Part shown: in pieces, positions 1-9,373 of the stretch
Numbering within the stretch: position 1 is the first letter of the stretch
Layout: every line of letters starts with the position of its first letter
Source of the DNA: Granulosicoccus sp964390335
GTDB lineage: Bacteria; Pseudomonadota; Gammaproteobacteria; Granulosicoccales; Granulosicoccaceae
Reading direction: 5' to 3'
NCBI GenBank assembly: GCA_964390335.1
Contig: CAYMHU010000001.1
Location: forward strand, 201,766-265,765
DNA: 64,000 bases
Notes under the pieces: generated by a model
The model's database searches: none
Seen by the model: the letters and a program-made list of their open reading frames with translations, nothing else
Told to the model about the DNA's origin: nothing
Program-made: the position numbers and the translations under genes

Positions 1-2
1 CT

Positions 3-374
3 ATTGATGCACGATTACGATCGGCACGTATGAAACCAAATTCGGCCCGCTTGATCATTGATCGTCAACTCAGTGAATCCGATGATGGCTGGCGCTGGCG
101 ATTCGATCCAAAACTCAGGGTGTCTACCGCACACCGTCTGACTGAAGCCCATGTACAAGAAATTAACGCGCAAATCGAATGCCCGGTATTAACCGTTTTA
201 GGAAAAGAAGGTTTTTTGACATCAAGAGAAAAAACCGAAGAACGCCTGGCCTTACTCAAAAATCATAAGTCCGTATGGCTGGCCGGGCACCACCATTTGC
301 ATATGGATACGCCAGAGCCGGTGGCAGCTGCGATTAATCGCTTTCTGGGCACAACTCCTGCACTGGGTGGTTAA
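3..374 (+). CDS. Alpha/beta hydrolase fold protein, C-terminal fragment (gene enters from the left edge)
   Basis: The frame is open from base 3 with no stop before the ATG at 30, so that ATG is internal and the true start lies outside the window. About 123 residues remain. They read as the C-terminal part of an alpha/beta hydrolase: a hydrophobic strand (VLTVLG) followed by a loop where the acidic catalytic residue normally sits, then a strand ending in a His-rich turn (GHHHLHMD) that would supply the catalytic His, then a closing amphipathic helix. The nucleophile elbow is not in the window, so substrate and activity cannot be given. The stop TAA is at 372-374 and is followed by a 125-base gap before the helicase gene. 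Confidence 0.7.
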   Translation: MDARLRSARMKPNSARLIIDRQLSESDDGWRWRFDPKLRVSTAHRLTEAHVQEINAQIECPVLTVLGKEGFLTSREKTEERLALLKNHKSVWLAGHHHLHMDTPEPVAAAINRFLGTTPALGG

Positions 375-440
375 CACTGCGGCTTACAAACTGCTGGATT
401 GCCACTTTTAGCGCATTCATGCAAATACGTAATAACGCAA

Positions 441-469
441 TTGCCAAATAGCGGGCGCTTAAGTAATAA
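441..469 (+). promoter_or_regulatory. Possible sigma-70 promoter of the SNF2 helicase gene
   Basis: TTGCCA at 441-446 (5 of 6 match to the -35 consensus) is followed after 17 bases by TAATAA at 464-469, a weak -10. It sits about 30 bases upstream of the GTG start at 500. Found by eye only. Confidence 0.3.
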
Positions 470-499
470 AAGCGAGCTGTAAAAAGGTACAATCATCCG

Positions 500-3400
500 G
501 TGAACATCCCGCCACGCGTTATCAGCTTTGACGACGTAATTGAGCTTTGCGGCTCAGTTGCAACTTCGCGAGGGCGCGTCTACAAAACCAGCAATGCGGT
601 CATCGAACTGGATTGGATAGCCGATGCCAGTGTGCTGCAAAGCACGGTGCAAGGCAGCGAAGCCGAACCATACCAACAACGTATTCTTATCGCTCCGCAC
701 CGTCTGGATGGCGAGTGTACCTGCCCAGTGCACTACAACTGCAAACACGTAGCGGCGGCATTACTCAGCTGGATAGATAAACAATCTGCATCCCCGTCAG
801 CCGACGATCAAGCACTGCGTGCAGTCAATCGTTGGTTACAACGCCTGGTTGAACAAGGCAAAGTGGCCTCTCCTAGGCTTGAACACCATGAGCTTGGCGA
901 ACCACTGTTGTTTTATCAGTTAGATAGCAACTCAATCAGTCAAACTAAAACGGGCATAACACTGGAGATACTACAAAGCCGGCTGCTTAAACGCGGCGGC
1001 TACGGCAAAGAAACACCGTATCGATATCATGGGCATTACCACCACCCGGAATGGGTGCTTCCAAGCGATCGTTCCATTCTGGAACTGGCCGTTGGTCGGC
1101 ACAGCGATTTTAATTACCGCACCTTAACGATCGACGGAGACATCGGACATCTGCTGCTCGGAAAATTACTCAGCACCAATCGCTGCTATTGGGGTGACGA
1201 TCGTGAAAAACCACTGCACGCTGGCGGCTCTAAAACGCTGAACTTCAATTGGCAGGCGTCAAACGATGACAACCTTAGCCTGCACGTTGAACTACCGGAT
1301 ATTGAAAACTGGCAACTGATCCCATCAGATCCACCATGGTACGTCGACACCGATACATTGGTGGCAGGTCAACTACAAGATGTGCCACCCACCAGCGTGC
1401 TGGTTAATTTAGTCAATGCACCTGCATTGCCTCAGGCACATGCACAGGCAGTCAGTAACTACTTAGCCTCTCGCTTGCCTGATGCCAGCGTACCGTTACC
1501 CGTAGAGCCCAATTTTGTACGCGTAGAAGTCAAGCCCGAACCTTTATTGGTGCTGCAATCACGCGAAGACAGCCCGGATATTCGCGACTTTTATGCATCC
1601 ATCAGGTTTCGCTATGGCGACTACCTGCTGCCGTTTGATGGCATGGAAGCAGACGCAACGCTCGAGGGTAAAACCAGCGATGGCAAACCGCTTATGCTTA
1701 CCCGCGATCTCAGCACAGAAACCCGCTATGCCGTGGAATTTGGCAAGCGCTTTACCGACTTTGAATCAGCTATTCAAAGCGACCCGACATTCTTTTCACG
1801 TGCCGACAGAAAACCGAAATCGCGCGACGTGCAAACCATTGCGCGCAATTGGCATAAGCTGCTGGCCGAGCGGCCAGAACTTATCGCAGAGGGTTGGAAA
1901 GTCCAATGCCGCGAACCGTTCGATCTCGACTTTAAATCCATTACCACCATCGAAGCCACGCTAAGCGACAGCACATCCAGCTGGTTTGATATGGCGTTGC
2001 GCTTAACACACGAAAACCAAACGTTTGATCTGTTACCGCTGGTGGTTGAATGGTTGCAATCCGATACCCGCGATCAATCCATCCTATTGCAATCAGAAAG
2101 CGGACAATGGTTGGAGGTAGCACCAGAAGTGTTTACCCCTGTAGCCGACATCCTGTTGGAATTGTTTGATGATCCAAGTCAAAGCGATAGCTTCCGATTA
2201 CCACGCCAACGTGCAGGTACACTCGAAGAACTCGAGAAGCAATGGCATGGCACCGGATTACACATCAATTGGAATGGAGCCGAAGACGCATTCGCCCTGG
2301 CAAAACAACTAGACAACTTTGAAGGTATAGAAAACCCGGAAATGCCACCAGCGCTTAAAGCCCGATTGCGTCCGTATCAATTGGACGGTGTTGGCTGGTT
2401 AAGTTTCCTAGCAGAATTTTCGTTTAACGGGATACTTGCCGATGACATGGGTCTCGGTAAAACACTGCAAACCTTAGCGCACCTGCTGCATGAGAAAACC
2501 ATAGGTCGATTGAAGGGCACCACGCTTATTGTGGCACCCACCAGCTTGCTGGGTAACTGGTCTCGCGAAGCAGAACGTTTCACACCAACGCTTAAAACCC
2601 AGGTATGGCACGGCAGTGACAGAAAGTCGCATGGGCTCAACTTCGACGATGTCGATATTGTTGTAACAAGCTATGCGCTGGTCACGCGCGATATCGATAT
2701 ATTGCGTGAACAAAACTTCGGCTTTATTGTTTTAGACGAATCACAGGCTATTAAAAACCCTGGTGCTAAAGTCACACAAGCGCTTAAAACATTAACCATA
2801 AAGCGCAGATTATGCTTAACCGGTACACCACTTGAAAATCACTTAGGCGAACTGTGGTCGCAGTTTGATTTCCTGATGCCTGGGTTTCTTGGCACACGCA
2901 AACATTTTAATCGCTACTTCAGAAACCCAATTGAAACTCACAACAGCGCACAGCGTCAGGAACGCTTAGCGGCACTGATCAAACCGTTCTTATTGCGCCG
3001 CAGAAAAGAACAAGTGGCATCGGAGCTACCACCTAAAACCGAAATTATCCGCGAAGTGGCGCTGGACGGCGAACAAGCTCGCCTGTATGAAAGTATTCGC
3101 GTCACAATGGAACATCGGGTGCGGCAACTACTGGCCGAGCGCGGCTTGGCTCGCAGCCACATTGAAATGCTGGATGCCTTGTTAAAGTTACGTCAAACCT
3201 GCTGTCATCCAAAATTAGTAAAACTGGACACCGCGCGCGGAATTGCTGAATCGGCTAAAACTGATTTGTTGTTATCGATGTTGCAAGAGCTTATTGCAGA
3301 AGGTAAAAAAATTCTGTTGTTCTCGCAATTTACCGAAATGCTGGGGCTAATAGAAACAGAGCTTAATGCGGCGAACATTCCGTACGCCAAATTAACCGGA

Positions 3401-3775
3401 CGCACCCGCAAACGCGATCAAGTTATCGATTCGTTCCAACATGGCGATATCCCCCTATTCTTAATCAGCCTGAAAGCCGGCGGTACCGGACTGAACTTAA
3501 CTGCGGCAGACACCGTGATTCACTACGACCCTTGGTGGAATCCGGCCGTGGAAAATCAAGCCAGTGACCGCGCACACCGGATAGGCCAAACAAAACCGGT
3601 GTTTATCTACAAGTTAGTCGCCAGCAATACTGTGGAAGAAAAAATTCTGGCTATGCAGCAACACAAACAGCTACTGGCCGATCAAACACTTGATCAAAGC
3701 GAACAGACGGCTTTGCAGAATTTGAGCGCTGATGACATATTGAAGTTGTTTGAAGCGGATACGGCGACTCAATAA
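500..3775 (+). CDS. SWIM zinc-finger SNF2-family DEAD/DEAH-box helicase
   Basis: This is a 1091-residue Snf2/Rad54-like ATPase, expected to translocate on double-stranded DNA and remodel DNA-protein complexes in the cytoplasm. Near the N terminus (residues 73-83) a C-x-C-x5-C-x-H pattern matches a SWIM zinc finger, the usual partner of bacterial SNF2 proteins. The two RecA-like lobes fill the C-terminal half: Walker A DDMGLGKT near residue 648, motif II as DESQ near 747, motif III LTGTPLEN, and the motif V-VI block with AGGTGLNL and DRAHRIGQ near 1000-1030. All helicase motifs are present, so it should be active. The start is GTG at 500; no clear Shine-Dalgarno precedes it, but the frame is well supported. 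It is monocistronic and convergent with the transporter gene at 3803. Its specific cellular target is unknown. Confidence 0.92.
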   Translation: MNIPPRVISFDDVIELCGSVATSRGRVYKTSNAVIELDWIADASVLQSTVQGSEAEPYQQRILIAPHRLDGECTCPVHYNCKHVAAALLSWIDKQSASPSADDQALRAVNRWLQRLVEQGKVASPRLEHHELGEPLLFYQLDSNSISQTKTGITLEILQSRLLKRGGYGKETPYRYHGHYHHPEWVLPSDRSILELAVGRHSDFNYRTLTIDGDIGHLLLGKLLSTNRCYWGDDREKPLHAGGSKTLNFNWQASNDDNLSLHVELPDIENWQLIPSDPPWYVDTDTLVAGQLQDVPPTSVLVNLVNAPALPQAHAQAVSNYLASRLPDASVPLPVEPNFVRVEVKPEPLLVLQSREDSPDIRDFYASIRFRYGDYLLPFDGMEADATLEGKTSDGKPLMLTRDLSTETRYAVEFGKRFTDFESAIQSDPTFFSRADRKPKSRDVQTIARNWHKLLAERPELIAEGWKVQCREPFDLDFKSITTIEATLSDSTSSWFDMALRLTHENQTFDLLPLVVEWLQSDTRDQSILLQSESGQWLEVAPEVFTPVADILLELFDDPSQSDSFRLPRQRAGTLEELEKQWHGTGLHINWNGAEDAFALAKQLDNFEGIENPEMPPALKARLRPYQLDGVGWLSFLAEFSFNGILADDMGLGKTLQTLAHLLHEKTIGRLKGTTLIVAPTSLLGNWSREAERFTPTLKTQVWHGSDRKSHGLNFDDVDIVVTSYALVTRDIDILREQNFGFIVLDESQAIKNPGAKVTQALKTLTIKRRLCLTGTPLENHLGELWSQFDFLMPGFLGTRKHFNRYFRNPIETHNSAQRQERLAALIKPFLLRRRKEQVASELPPKTEIIREVALDGEQARLYESIRVTMEHRVRQLLAERGLARSHIEMLDALLKLRQTCCHPKLVKLDTARGIAESAKTDLLLSMLQELIAEGKKILLFSQFTEMLGLIETELNAANIPYAKLTGRTRKRDQVIDSFQHGDIPLFLISLKAGGTGLNLTAADTVIHYDPWWNPAVENQASDRAHRIGQTKPVFIYKLVASNTVEEKILAMQQHKQLLADQTLDQSEQTALQNLSADDILKLFEADTATQ

Positions 3776-3802
3776 CCATCCAGCATTGATGCTTCGGAAG
3801 CT

Positions 3803-5101
3803 TTAGCGACCGGTTTGCAATTGTTCCCGAATATCTCGATGAACCGCCTCAGTAATCGGATACCCGCGCATAATAAGTAGCGCTGTTAACTTAAAGCCAA
3901 TACATGGCAAGCCATACAAAATCGATAATCCTTGAATCGCATTTGCGTTATTAGACTCCGTTGCGCTGAAGCCGATAACATCAAGCAGCGGAAATGCGAT
4001 GCCGATGGCCAACGCAAACGATAACTTGGACGCTGTGCCCCACAGCGCGAAAAACAATCCCGGTCTTTTGTACCCGGTATGTAGTTCATCCCATTCAATC
4101 AGATCGCCGTTTATGGCAGCTGGTAATACCAAATCGGCTCCCGTGGCGAATCCTGTTACCGCAACAATCACGTAAAACCAGATAATGGATTGCTCGTCTA
4201 AAAATGGGGTCCAGACAAAAAACGCGGCAGCCAGCAATATGGCTATGGTCCACGTTTGATGCTTGCCAAGTCGTTTTGCTGCTGCCACCCAAAATGGTAC
4301 AGACACAGCAGAACACGCGAAGTATAAGAACAGCAACACGCCAACTTGATCCGCTGCACCCAGCACGTGCGTGACATACAGAATAAACAAGCTTGCAGGT
4401 ATAGCGTTACCCACCGCATTTAAGAAAAAGCTTGTAAGCAGCTGTCGAAACGGTGTTGGACCACTGATGACCTTCCAGGCTTCACTGATGGTATTGTCTG
4501 GCAAGGTAATGTCTTTGTTATCCGGAACAAATACCGATACCAATACGGTGGTAATAAGTATTGAAATAATGACTAAGCAGGTCACACCAAACAAGGTTTG
4601 ATCTAGATGCGTTGAACTTTCAGATGAAAAGAACACCGCAACCAACAGCGCAGACAGCGAACCGAACAGGCCAAACGCAACACGCATACCGGTTATTTTA
4701 CTGCGCTGGTGATAGTCTGAACTTAGCTCTGCGCCCCAAGCGGCGTAAGGCACTATAGACATAGTGCCGGCAACGTAAATGGCAATTGTCCACACCAGTA
4801 AATAAACCCACGTGACTTCACCAGGAGGATTAAACAGATAGTATGTCGACAAGCAGATTAAAGGCGTGGCCAAAATAACAAACAGCTTGCGTCGTCGCCA
4901 TGATGTTGGAGTGCGGTCTGACAAGTAACCCACGATGGGGTCAGTGACCGTGTCACACAAACGCGCTATCAATAACACGACACCGACAGCACTTAAGCTT
5001 AAGCCAGTTGATTCCGCATAGAAAGTAGGAATAAAAACTTGCAGGGCGATAAACGCCGCTGCCAACGGGAAGGCTATACTGCCGTACGCGACGGCGATCA
5101 A
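3803..5101 (-). CDS. MFS transporter of the glycoside-pentoside-hexuronide (GPH) cation symporter type
   Basis: This is a 432-residue integral membrane protein with about 11-12 hydrophobic segments. The N terminus (AYGSIAFP, then FYAE..GLS) and the conserved loop DPIVGYLSDRT followed by RRRK are typical of the MFS_2/GPH family (MelB relatives), which couple sugar or glycoside uptake to Na+ or H+. Substrate cannot be assigned; no glycosidase gene adjoins it. The first usable start codon is TTG at 5099-5101, with a stop codon 7-8 codons upstream in frame, so the N terminus is bounded and looks only a few residues shorter than in relatives. The gene is convergent with the SNF2 gene and has its own short upstream gap before pldA. 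Confidence 0.85.
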   Translation of the reverse strand: MIAVAYGSIAFPLAAAFIALQVFIPTFYAESTGLSLSAVGVVLLIARLCDTVTDPIVGYLSDRTPTSWRRRKLFVILATPLICLSTYYLFNPPGEVTWVYLLVWTIAIYVAGTMSIVPYAAWGAELSSDYHQRSKITGMRVAFGLFGSLSALLVAVFFSSESSTHLDQTLFGVTCLVIISILITTVLVSVFVPDNKDITLPDNTISEAWKVISGPTPFRQLLTSFFLNAVGNAIPASLFILYVTHVLGAADQVGVLLFLYFACSAVSVPFWVAAAKRLGKHQTWTIAILLAAAFFVWTPFLDEQSIIWFYVIVAVTGFATGADLVLPAAINGDLIEWDELHTGYKRPGLFFALWGTASKLSFALAIGIAFPLLDVIGFSATESNNANAIQGLSILYGLPCIGFKLTALLIMRGYPITEAVHRDIREQLQTGR

Positions 5102-5192
5102 ACTCGGGATAGTGTTGATAATTTATATCCTATGTGGCAGCACTTTTGAACAATGCCCCTATGTCTAATTGCCGTATAAGACAATCGTATCA

Positions 5193-6152
5193 TTAAAATA
5201 GATTCGTTAATGCAACCCCGAATCCAATTCGATGTTGGAACCGGTCATAGTCTATTAATGAATCACCATAGCCATTAAAGTACTGCACCATACCGCGAAA
5301 CTTCCCGTGCAACGGAAACGTTAGCGTGGTATCCAGCGAGCCCTTACCCGTTGTTGTGTTGCCTCTCAGAATGCTCTGTACTTCAACATTCCTGTGCCGC
5401 CAACCCAACGACAGCTCAGCGTAGCCCAAATAGTTCAGAATATCCGGATTATCGTCTCCTTCTGCAGCATCAGGTGACACTTTTTCTTCCTCCGGCAATC
5501 TATACCACGGCCTTACTGAAGCTACGAAGGAACCACGCTCATAGATCAATGTAGCGTATAAGCGATTCCAACTTCTTGAGAGCGCGGCTAACTGCCCGTT
5601 AGATTGATGCTCTAAGCCGAACATAAACACGGTTTTGCCACCAAACGGGCCCCAAACCAAAGGCGTTACATAAAATATTTCGGGCTGATAGTTAGTTTCA
5701 CGAAATGGGCTGGATAATTCTGAGTTGTACAGTTGCCACCATGATTCAATGGTTATGCCCAGGTACACTGCATCGCCAGCGAACAGCAAGGATTTTTCAT
5801 TCATCTGGGTTTTTAAACTGATCTGGAAATTAACCTCGAACGGTTTATAACTACCGTCTTCAGCACCGCCTTCACGCTCGTAGGCATCTTCGTTGATATT
5901 AGAGGTGTAGCTGAGCGGTAGAAAAAAATTGTGTTTGTGTGCAGTAATCACGTACGGATTAAACGCATCCTCCCGCTCCGCCCTTACCCGTTCGCTGACA
6001 ACGCCAGCCGCATCCTCTTTTTCAGCCGATGCCTCGCCATCAAGATCGACCGGCGATTCTTTGGCGACTGCTGACAAAGGTGAGCCAATGCACAAAAACA
6101 TAAGGCACACGCGTAAGACCTGCGATGCAAACACGACGGATAAGCGAAACAT
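5193..6152 (-). CDS. pldA: Outer-membrane phospholipase A (OMPLA)
   Basis: This is a 319-residue outer-membrane beta-barrel enzyme that hydrolyses acyl chains of phospholipids appearing in the outer leaflet. An N-terminal signal peptide ends near residue 30. The catalytic triad is visible: His182 and Ser184 in GLEHQSNGQ and Asn196 in SRSWNR, with the same His-to-Ser (2) and His-to-Asn (14) spacings as E. coli OMPLA (His142, Ser144, Asn156). The C terminus closes with a strand ending in Phe (LTNLF), as expected for BAM-dependent insertion. Between signal peptide and barrel lies an acidic stretch of about 35 residues (roughly 31-66) that is longer than I expect. The gene appears monocistronic. 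Family assignment is strong. Confidence 0.93.
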   Translation of the reverse strand: MFRLSVVFASQVLRVCLMFLCIGSPLSAVAKESPVDLDGEASAEKEDAAGVVSERVRAEREDAFNPYVITAHKHNFFLPLSYTSNINEDAYEREGGAEDGSYKPFEVNFQISLKTQMNEKSLLFAGDAVYLGITIESWWQLYNSELSSPFRETNYQPEIFYVTPLVWGPFGGKTVFMFGLEHQSNGQLAALSRSWNRLYATLIYERGSFVASVRPWYRLPEEEKVSPDAAEGDDNPDILNYLGYAELSLGWRHRNVEVQSILRGNTTTGKGSLDTTLTFPLHGKFRGMVQYFNGYGDSLIDYDRFQHRIGFGVALTNLF

Positions 6153-6201
6153 GGAAACTAAGACTGATGGCGGGTGCCCATTCTAATGTATGCAGCAGCA
6201 A

Positions 6202-7497
6202 TTACAACGACGGGAAAGGTAATAGTTGCATGGTCCCCATGACACTTGGATAACGCCAGGTTTGATCTGATTCGTCTTTGGTTTGACCCTCGGTTGCCGA
6301 AGGTGAAAACCAAGCCCATTTCGCATCGCGGTTACCACCATCGTCGTCTTGATCTATCTGAATTTCAAAGCCGAATGTTTGACCAACCGGAATGCCGGCT
6401 TCTTCAAGATTAATTTTAATTTCCCAGCCGATGCGCTCGCCCGGAGCTGCGCACAGACAGGTAGCAAATTCGACGTTGGCAACATCGAAGGGTACTTCGG
6501 CTTTCACGTTAGCACCGCGCTGAATTCGTGTATTGGCCGCCCCGCTCTCATTGGGCGTTCCATCGTCGCGCAACAACGGGATAAGCAGCTGCATATCGTC
6601 AACGGTATCGTATCCGTTGGACCGGCTCAGGTCGCCATCCCAGAAAATCTCTAGTGTGTCGTCGTTAAAATACTGTTCACCTGAGTCACCATGATTCGGG
6701 CTTAAGCCAGGCTTTGCCAACACATAGATTGTTAAAAATTCTTCGTCATGAATAGCCAGCCATTGATACTGCGTACTGCCATCCACATAGTCACCAACTT
6801 CATCGACAATCAAATTTCTAATGAGCAGCGTTTCATTATTGATATTATTGCCCTGCGCGTTGTTCCAGTAGGCCGAGTTATATAAACCATCAATGACATT
6901 GTCGGTACGACTGGTTGCAGGTACTTTAACTTGCGCTTGCTCACCGCCGGACACACTTGGACTGTTTGCATCGCGCGGGTTTGTATCCTGATTGCGTTCA
7001 ATCAAATTAGCTATTGAATCGCCGTCTGCATCAAATTCAAGTGGATCGGGACTGCTTGCATCGCTACTGGTGACGTAGCTATCGTCATCGAGCACAAAAG
7101 ACACGTTGGTCGATACCACATCCAAACCATCAACAGCTCGCGCCAATAATAACGACTGATTTTCAAATTGCTCATACCACTCAACTTTTAATGAAACCGC
7201 GCTACCTTCAGCAACCGTGGTTGAACCCACCCAATTGCTGCCTGATTTAGTTACCTCGATAGTTGTCCCGTTAATTTCAACAATCGGTTGCAAGGTGTTT
7301 ATATCGAGTGCTGCTCGCTCGCTAATAAAGCCTGGTGCGCTCAGCGATAATTTTGTGCTGCCATCAACATGATGTTGCACACTTGATTGATTTTCAGAAC
7401 AACCTATCAGCAGCAGTGCAACTACCGCTAATCCGCAAAGCGCACCGGCTTTAGCCGATTCTTTGGCCAAATTATGTAAACGCCTAATGATCATCAT
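6202..7497 (-). CDS. Lipoprotein with a thrombospondin-type-3-like Ca-binding repeat and a CBM9/DOMON-like domain
   Basis: The start is ATG at 7495-7497, which overlaps the upstream gene's stop as ATGA; that gives 431 residues and places a lipobox (LLIGC, lipidated Cys at residue 33) after a hydrophobic stretch. Residues of about 35-140 form an Ig-like beta domain. About residues 152-179 carry a D-x-D-x-D-G..N..E..T-x-P..D pattern typical of thrombospondin type-3/EF-like calcium repeats in secreted bacterial proteins. From about 190 to the end it resembles the carbohydrate-binding family 9-like (DOMON-type) fold, with motifs such as WLAIHDEEFLTIYV and DDTLEIFWDGD. No catalytic residues were recognised. 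It is cotranscribed with the gene at 7494-8138. A role in surface binding of a sugar, haem or matrix polymer is inference. Confidence 0.75.
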   Translation of the reverse strand: MMIIRRLHNLAKESAKAGALCGLAVVALLLIGCSENQSSVQHHVDGSTKLSLSAPGFISERAALDINTLQPIVEINGTTIEVTKSGSNWVGSTTVAEGSAVSLKVEWYEQFENQSLLLARAVDGLDVVSTNVSFVLDDDSYVTSSDASSPDPLEFDADGDSIANLIERNQDTNPRDANSPSVSGGEQAQVKVPATSRTDNVIDGLYNSAYWNNAQGNNINNETLLIRNLIVDEVGDYVDGSTQYQWLAIHDEEFLTIYVLAKPGLSPNHGDSGEQYFNDDTLEIFWDGDLSRSNGYDTVDDMQLLIPLLRDDGTPNESGAANTRIQRGANVKAEVPFDVANVEFATCLCAAPGERIGWEIKINLEEAGIPVGQTFGFEIQIDQDDDGGNRDAKWAWFSPSATEGQTKDESDQTWRYPSVMGTMQLLPFPSL

Positions 7498-8138
7498 GGC
7501 GCTCCAACTGTAACGGTCACGGTACATTGACCATCCGGGCATCCGCCGTCGGTTGAGCTGGACGCACCGGCCAACCCAGCCACTAAACCCGCCGCCAGCA
7601 CACCGAGAACCACATACAGCACTTTTCTTGTGCCGCTGGTTGTTGTTGTCGCTGCTGCAGTTTGCTCAGGTGACGCTACCGGCGCCGTCAAACTAGGCTC
7701 GGTCACTTTAATGACCCTTAGCAACGGATTAAAAGCGTATCCACGAACCGTGCGATTGCCGGATTTATCACGCGCCTGAATGTAGTACTCAATGTTGCGA
7801 TCGCTGGCAGGGTTCGTAGGAATATGGGCGATAAAAGTCGACGAAAAGGACACTCGATTCATGAGCGCCGTACTATAGGTTGGATCGTTATCAAAGCGAT
7901 AAAACAGCGTGACGCTATCCAGCTCGTCATCATCGACCACAGTCGCAAAAAACGACTGGCGGGTATCGGCTTCAACTTCACTAATGGTTTGATGCTCAAT
8001 AAGCGGTGGCTCGACATCAATAAAACTATCGCCATTTTGCAGGCTTTGCGCATTTGCCGTTGATACACCCAGCAAGGTTTGCGACAGCGCAAACCAACAA
8101 ACAAATCCCGCCCTGAAAAGCTTGCTGATAAAAATCAC
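7494..8138 (-). CDS. Secreted, membrane-anchored protein of unknown function with one Ig-like domain
   Basis: This is a 214-residue protein with a signal peptide (cleavage probably after AQS or nearby, about residues 30-33). Residues of about 40-145 form a beta-rich domain whose wording (VVDDDELDSVTLFYRF.., IEYYIQARDKSGN) is that of bacterial fibronectin/Ig-like modules found in surface proteins. A Thr/Ala-rich linker follows, then one Gly/Ala-rich transmembrane helix (about 172-192), and a short tail with two cysteines (CPDGQC) in a strand-like VTVTV context. Its stop overlaps the start of the next gene by 4 bases (ATGA), so the two are translationally coupled and probably work together. I do not recognise a family for the whole protein. 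Confidence 0.7.
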   Translation of the reverse strand: MIFISKLFRAGFVCWFALSQTLLGVSTANAQSLQNGDSFIDVEPPLIEHQTISEVEADTRQSFFATVVDDDELDSVTLFYRFDNDPTYSTALMNRVSFSSTFIAHIPTNPASDRNIEYYIQARDKSGNRTVRGYAFNPLLRVIKVTEPSLTAPVASPEQTAAATTTTSGTRKVLYVVLGVLAAGLVAGLAGASSSTDGGCPDGQCTVTVTVGAP

Positions 8139-8494
8139 GCTAGCCCTCCTCGGCCACTATTACTGAATGCGCATACATAAAGTGTGATTCTGACTAAAAA
8201 CACGACTGCTTCCAAGTAAAAACCGCCAACCGGTAATAATACCGTCGAAATTTGGCCAATCTGGCTCTGCCTGCCCGGCCGAGACACTTGCCACTGCCCG
8301 ATGGCGACAAACGTACATAGTACGCTAACTGACACCGATTCCGAGATTACCCGACCGCAGCCTACTCAAAATGACACGTAAAATAGTTGGTAAGCGCCAA
8401 GAATTTGCGGTTTTTTGCGTGTATTTCCCCTACCATATTGCCTTCAGACCACAGTGTTACACTTCTGATCGACTTAGACTTCGGACTGCATTTC
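8139..8494. other. Intergenic region between divergent genes
   Basis: This stretch of 356 bases separates the minus-strand surface-protein pair from the plus-strand EndoU gene and must hold both promoters. A 13-base inverted repeat CGTAC-ATA-GTACG is at 8312-8324. An in-frame TTG at 8387 could extend the EndoU gene upstream, but I do not favour it. No RNA gene or convincing ORF was seen. Confidence 0.4.
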
Positions 8495-9052
8495 GTGAAC
8501 CGGTACAAAAAATACTTACCCATTGCTGCCCTGGTACTTATCGCACTGGGTGGCGGCTTTGAAAAGCTCGGTATTGACCTGCAAAAATACCTTGACGGAA
8601 GCTCTTCGGGCCAAACCACTCAGAATGAGGAAGCGACTCCGCAGTCTCATCAAAAATGGTCCAGCACCAATCCTGAAATTAACCTGTGGCACATATTTGA
8701 GGGTGAGATAAACCGTAGCGGTAAACCCGTCGGGTATCATTCCCGCCCCGGTGGAATCGATGCGCCAAACGCGCGCATTGTATCCATGAAGGATGGCCCT
8801 AACCGCCTTGGAGTGTATACCGCCACCATCGAGATTCGCGATGGTAATCAATGGAAATCAAAATTTTCCTCGTTTTTCCCGGACAGCATGTCGAGCGCCG
8901 AAGTTGTCGATGCCGTGTTAACAGCCTATAAAAACAGTGACAACCCGAAGAAGCAACCTTGGCAAGGCCCATCCGGTTTAGGTTTTAATATCCAAGGATA
9001 TACAACTTCACGCGGCGGCATCAACACGGCTTTTCCTGTTTACCGGCGTTGA
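8495..9052 (+). CDS. Membrane-anchored EndoU-domain protein (putative RNase)
   Basis: The preferred start is GTG at 8495, which yields 185 residues with an N-terminal signal anchor (KKYLPIAALVLIALGGG) directly after the start; a TTG at 8387 would add 36 residues that do not look like protein. After a polar linker (about residues 30-60) the C-terminal 120 residues resemble the bacterial EndoU fold: W-H-I-F-x-G-E-I-N followed by G-Y-H-S-R-P-G-G, giving two candidate catalytic histidines, and then the conserved S-S-F-F-P-D-S turn. EndoU enzymes cleave RNA and are often the C-terminal toxin domains of CDI or secreted polymorphic toxins. Here the domain is alone on a short anchor, with no large toxin body and no neighbouring small ORF that I can call immunity. 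Whether it faces the periplasm and is active is unknown. Confidence 0.7.
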   Translation: MNRYKKYLPIAALVLIALGGGFEKLGIDLQKYLDGSSSGQTTQNEEATPQSHQKWSSTNPEINLWHIFEGEINRSGKPVGYHSRPGGIDAPNARIVSMKDGPNRLGVYTATIEIRDGNQWKSKFSSFFPDSMSSAEVVDAVLTAYKNSDNPKKQPWQGPSGLGFNIQGYTTSRGGINTAFPVYRR

Positions 9053-9373
9053 ACATGTAAACAATCGCAACACGCACACATTATCAAGCAGCGCGTGTAA
9101 CAGTGCGTCACAATTCAATTGTTACTAAAAACCCGGTTAATCGACAGGTAACTCGTAACACGTTAAGCAAAGCTTGTTATGAATCAACTTGTTAGCTGAG
9201 TGTATTGCAATGGTTATTTCGAATTGTAAATTTAAAAGCGGCTGAACCGTATTTATTTAATAAAAAAAACGCTATACCGCAACTAACCGGTTACCCATTT
9301 AGTTGGTTGATGCTTGGTATTCGAGTTGCTAATTTCCGTGCATCGCTTAAACAGCGCGCTAGTTGTAGGTTGT
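9053..9373. other. Intergenic region upstream of the HisKA-REC gene
   Basis: This stretch of 321 bases is AT-rich. It contains a near-perfect 19-base palindrome centred on ACAATT-C-AATTGT (9107-9125, one mismatch in the outer arms), a possible operator. An in-frame TTG at 9314 lies within it but is not the preferred start of the next gene. No RNA gene was seen. Confidence 0.35.

Noticed and set aside
8135..8335. 66-codon minus-strand frame just upstream of the surface-protein gene
   Set aside because: Begins in a promoter region and runs into the next gene; sequence is not protein-like.
8495..9052. EndoU gene as part of a contact-dependent inhibition or polymorphic toxin locus
   Set aside because: No large exoprotein, repeats, secretion partner or small immunity-type gene flanks it.
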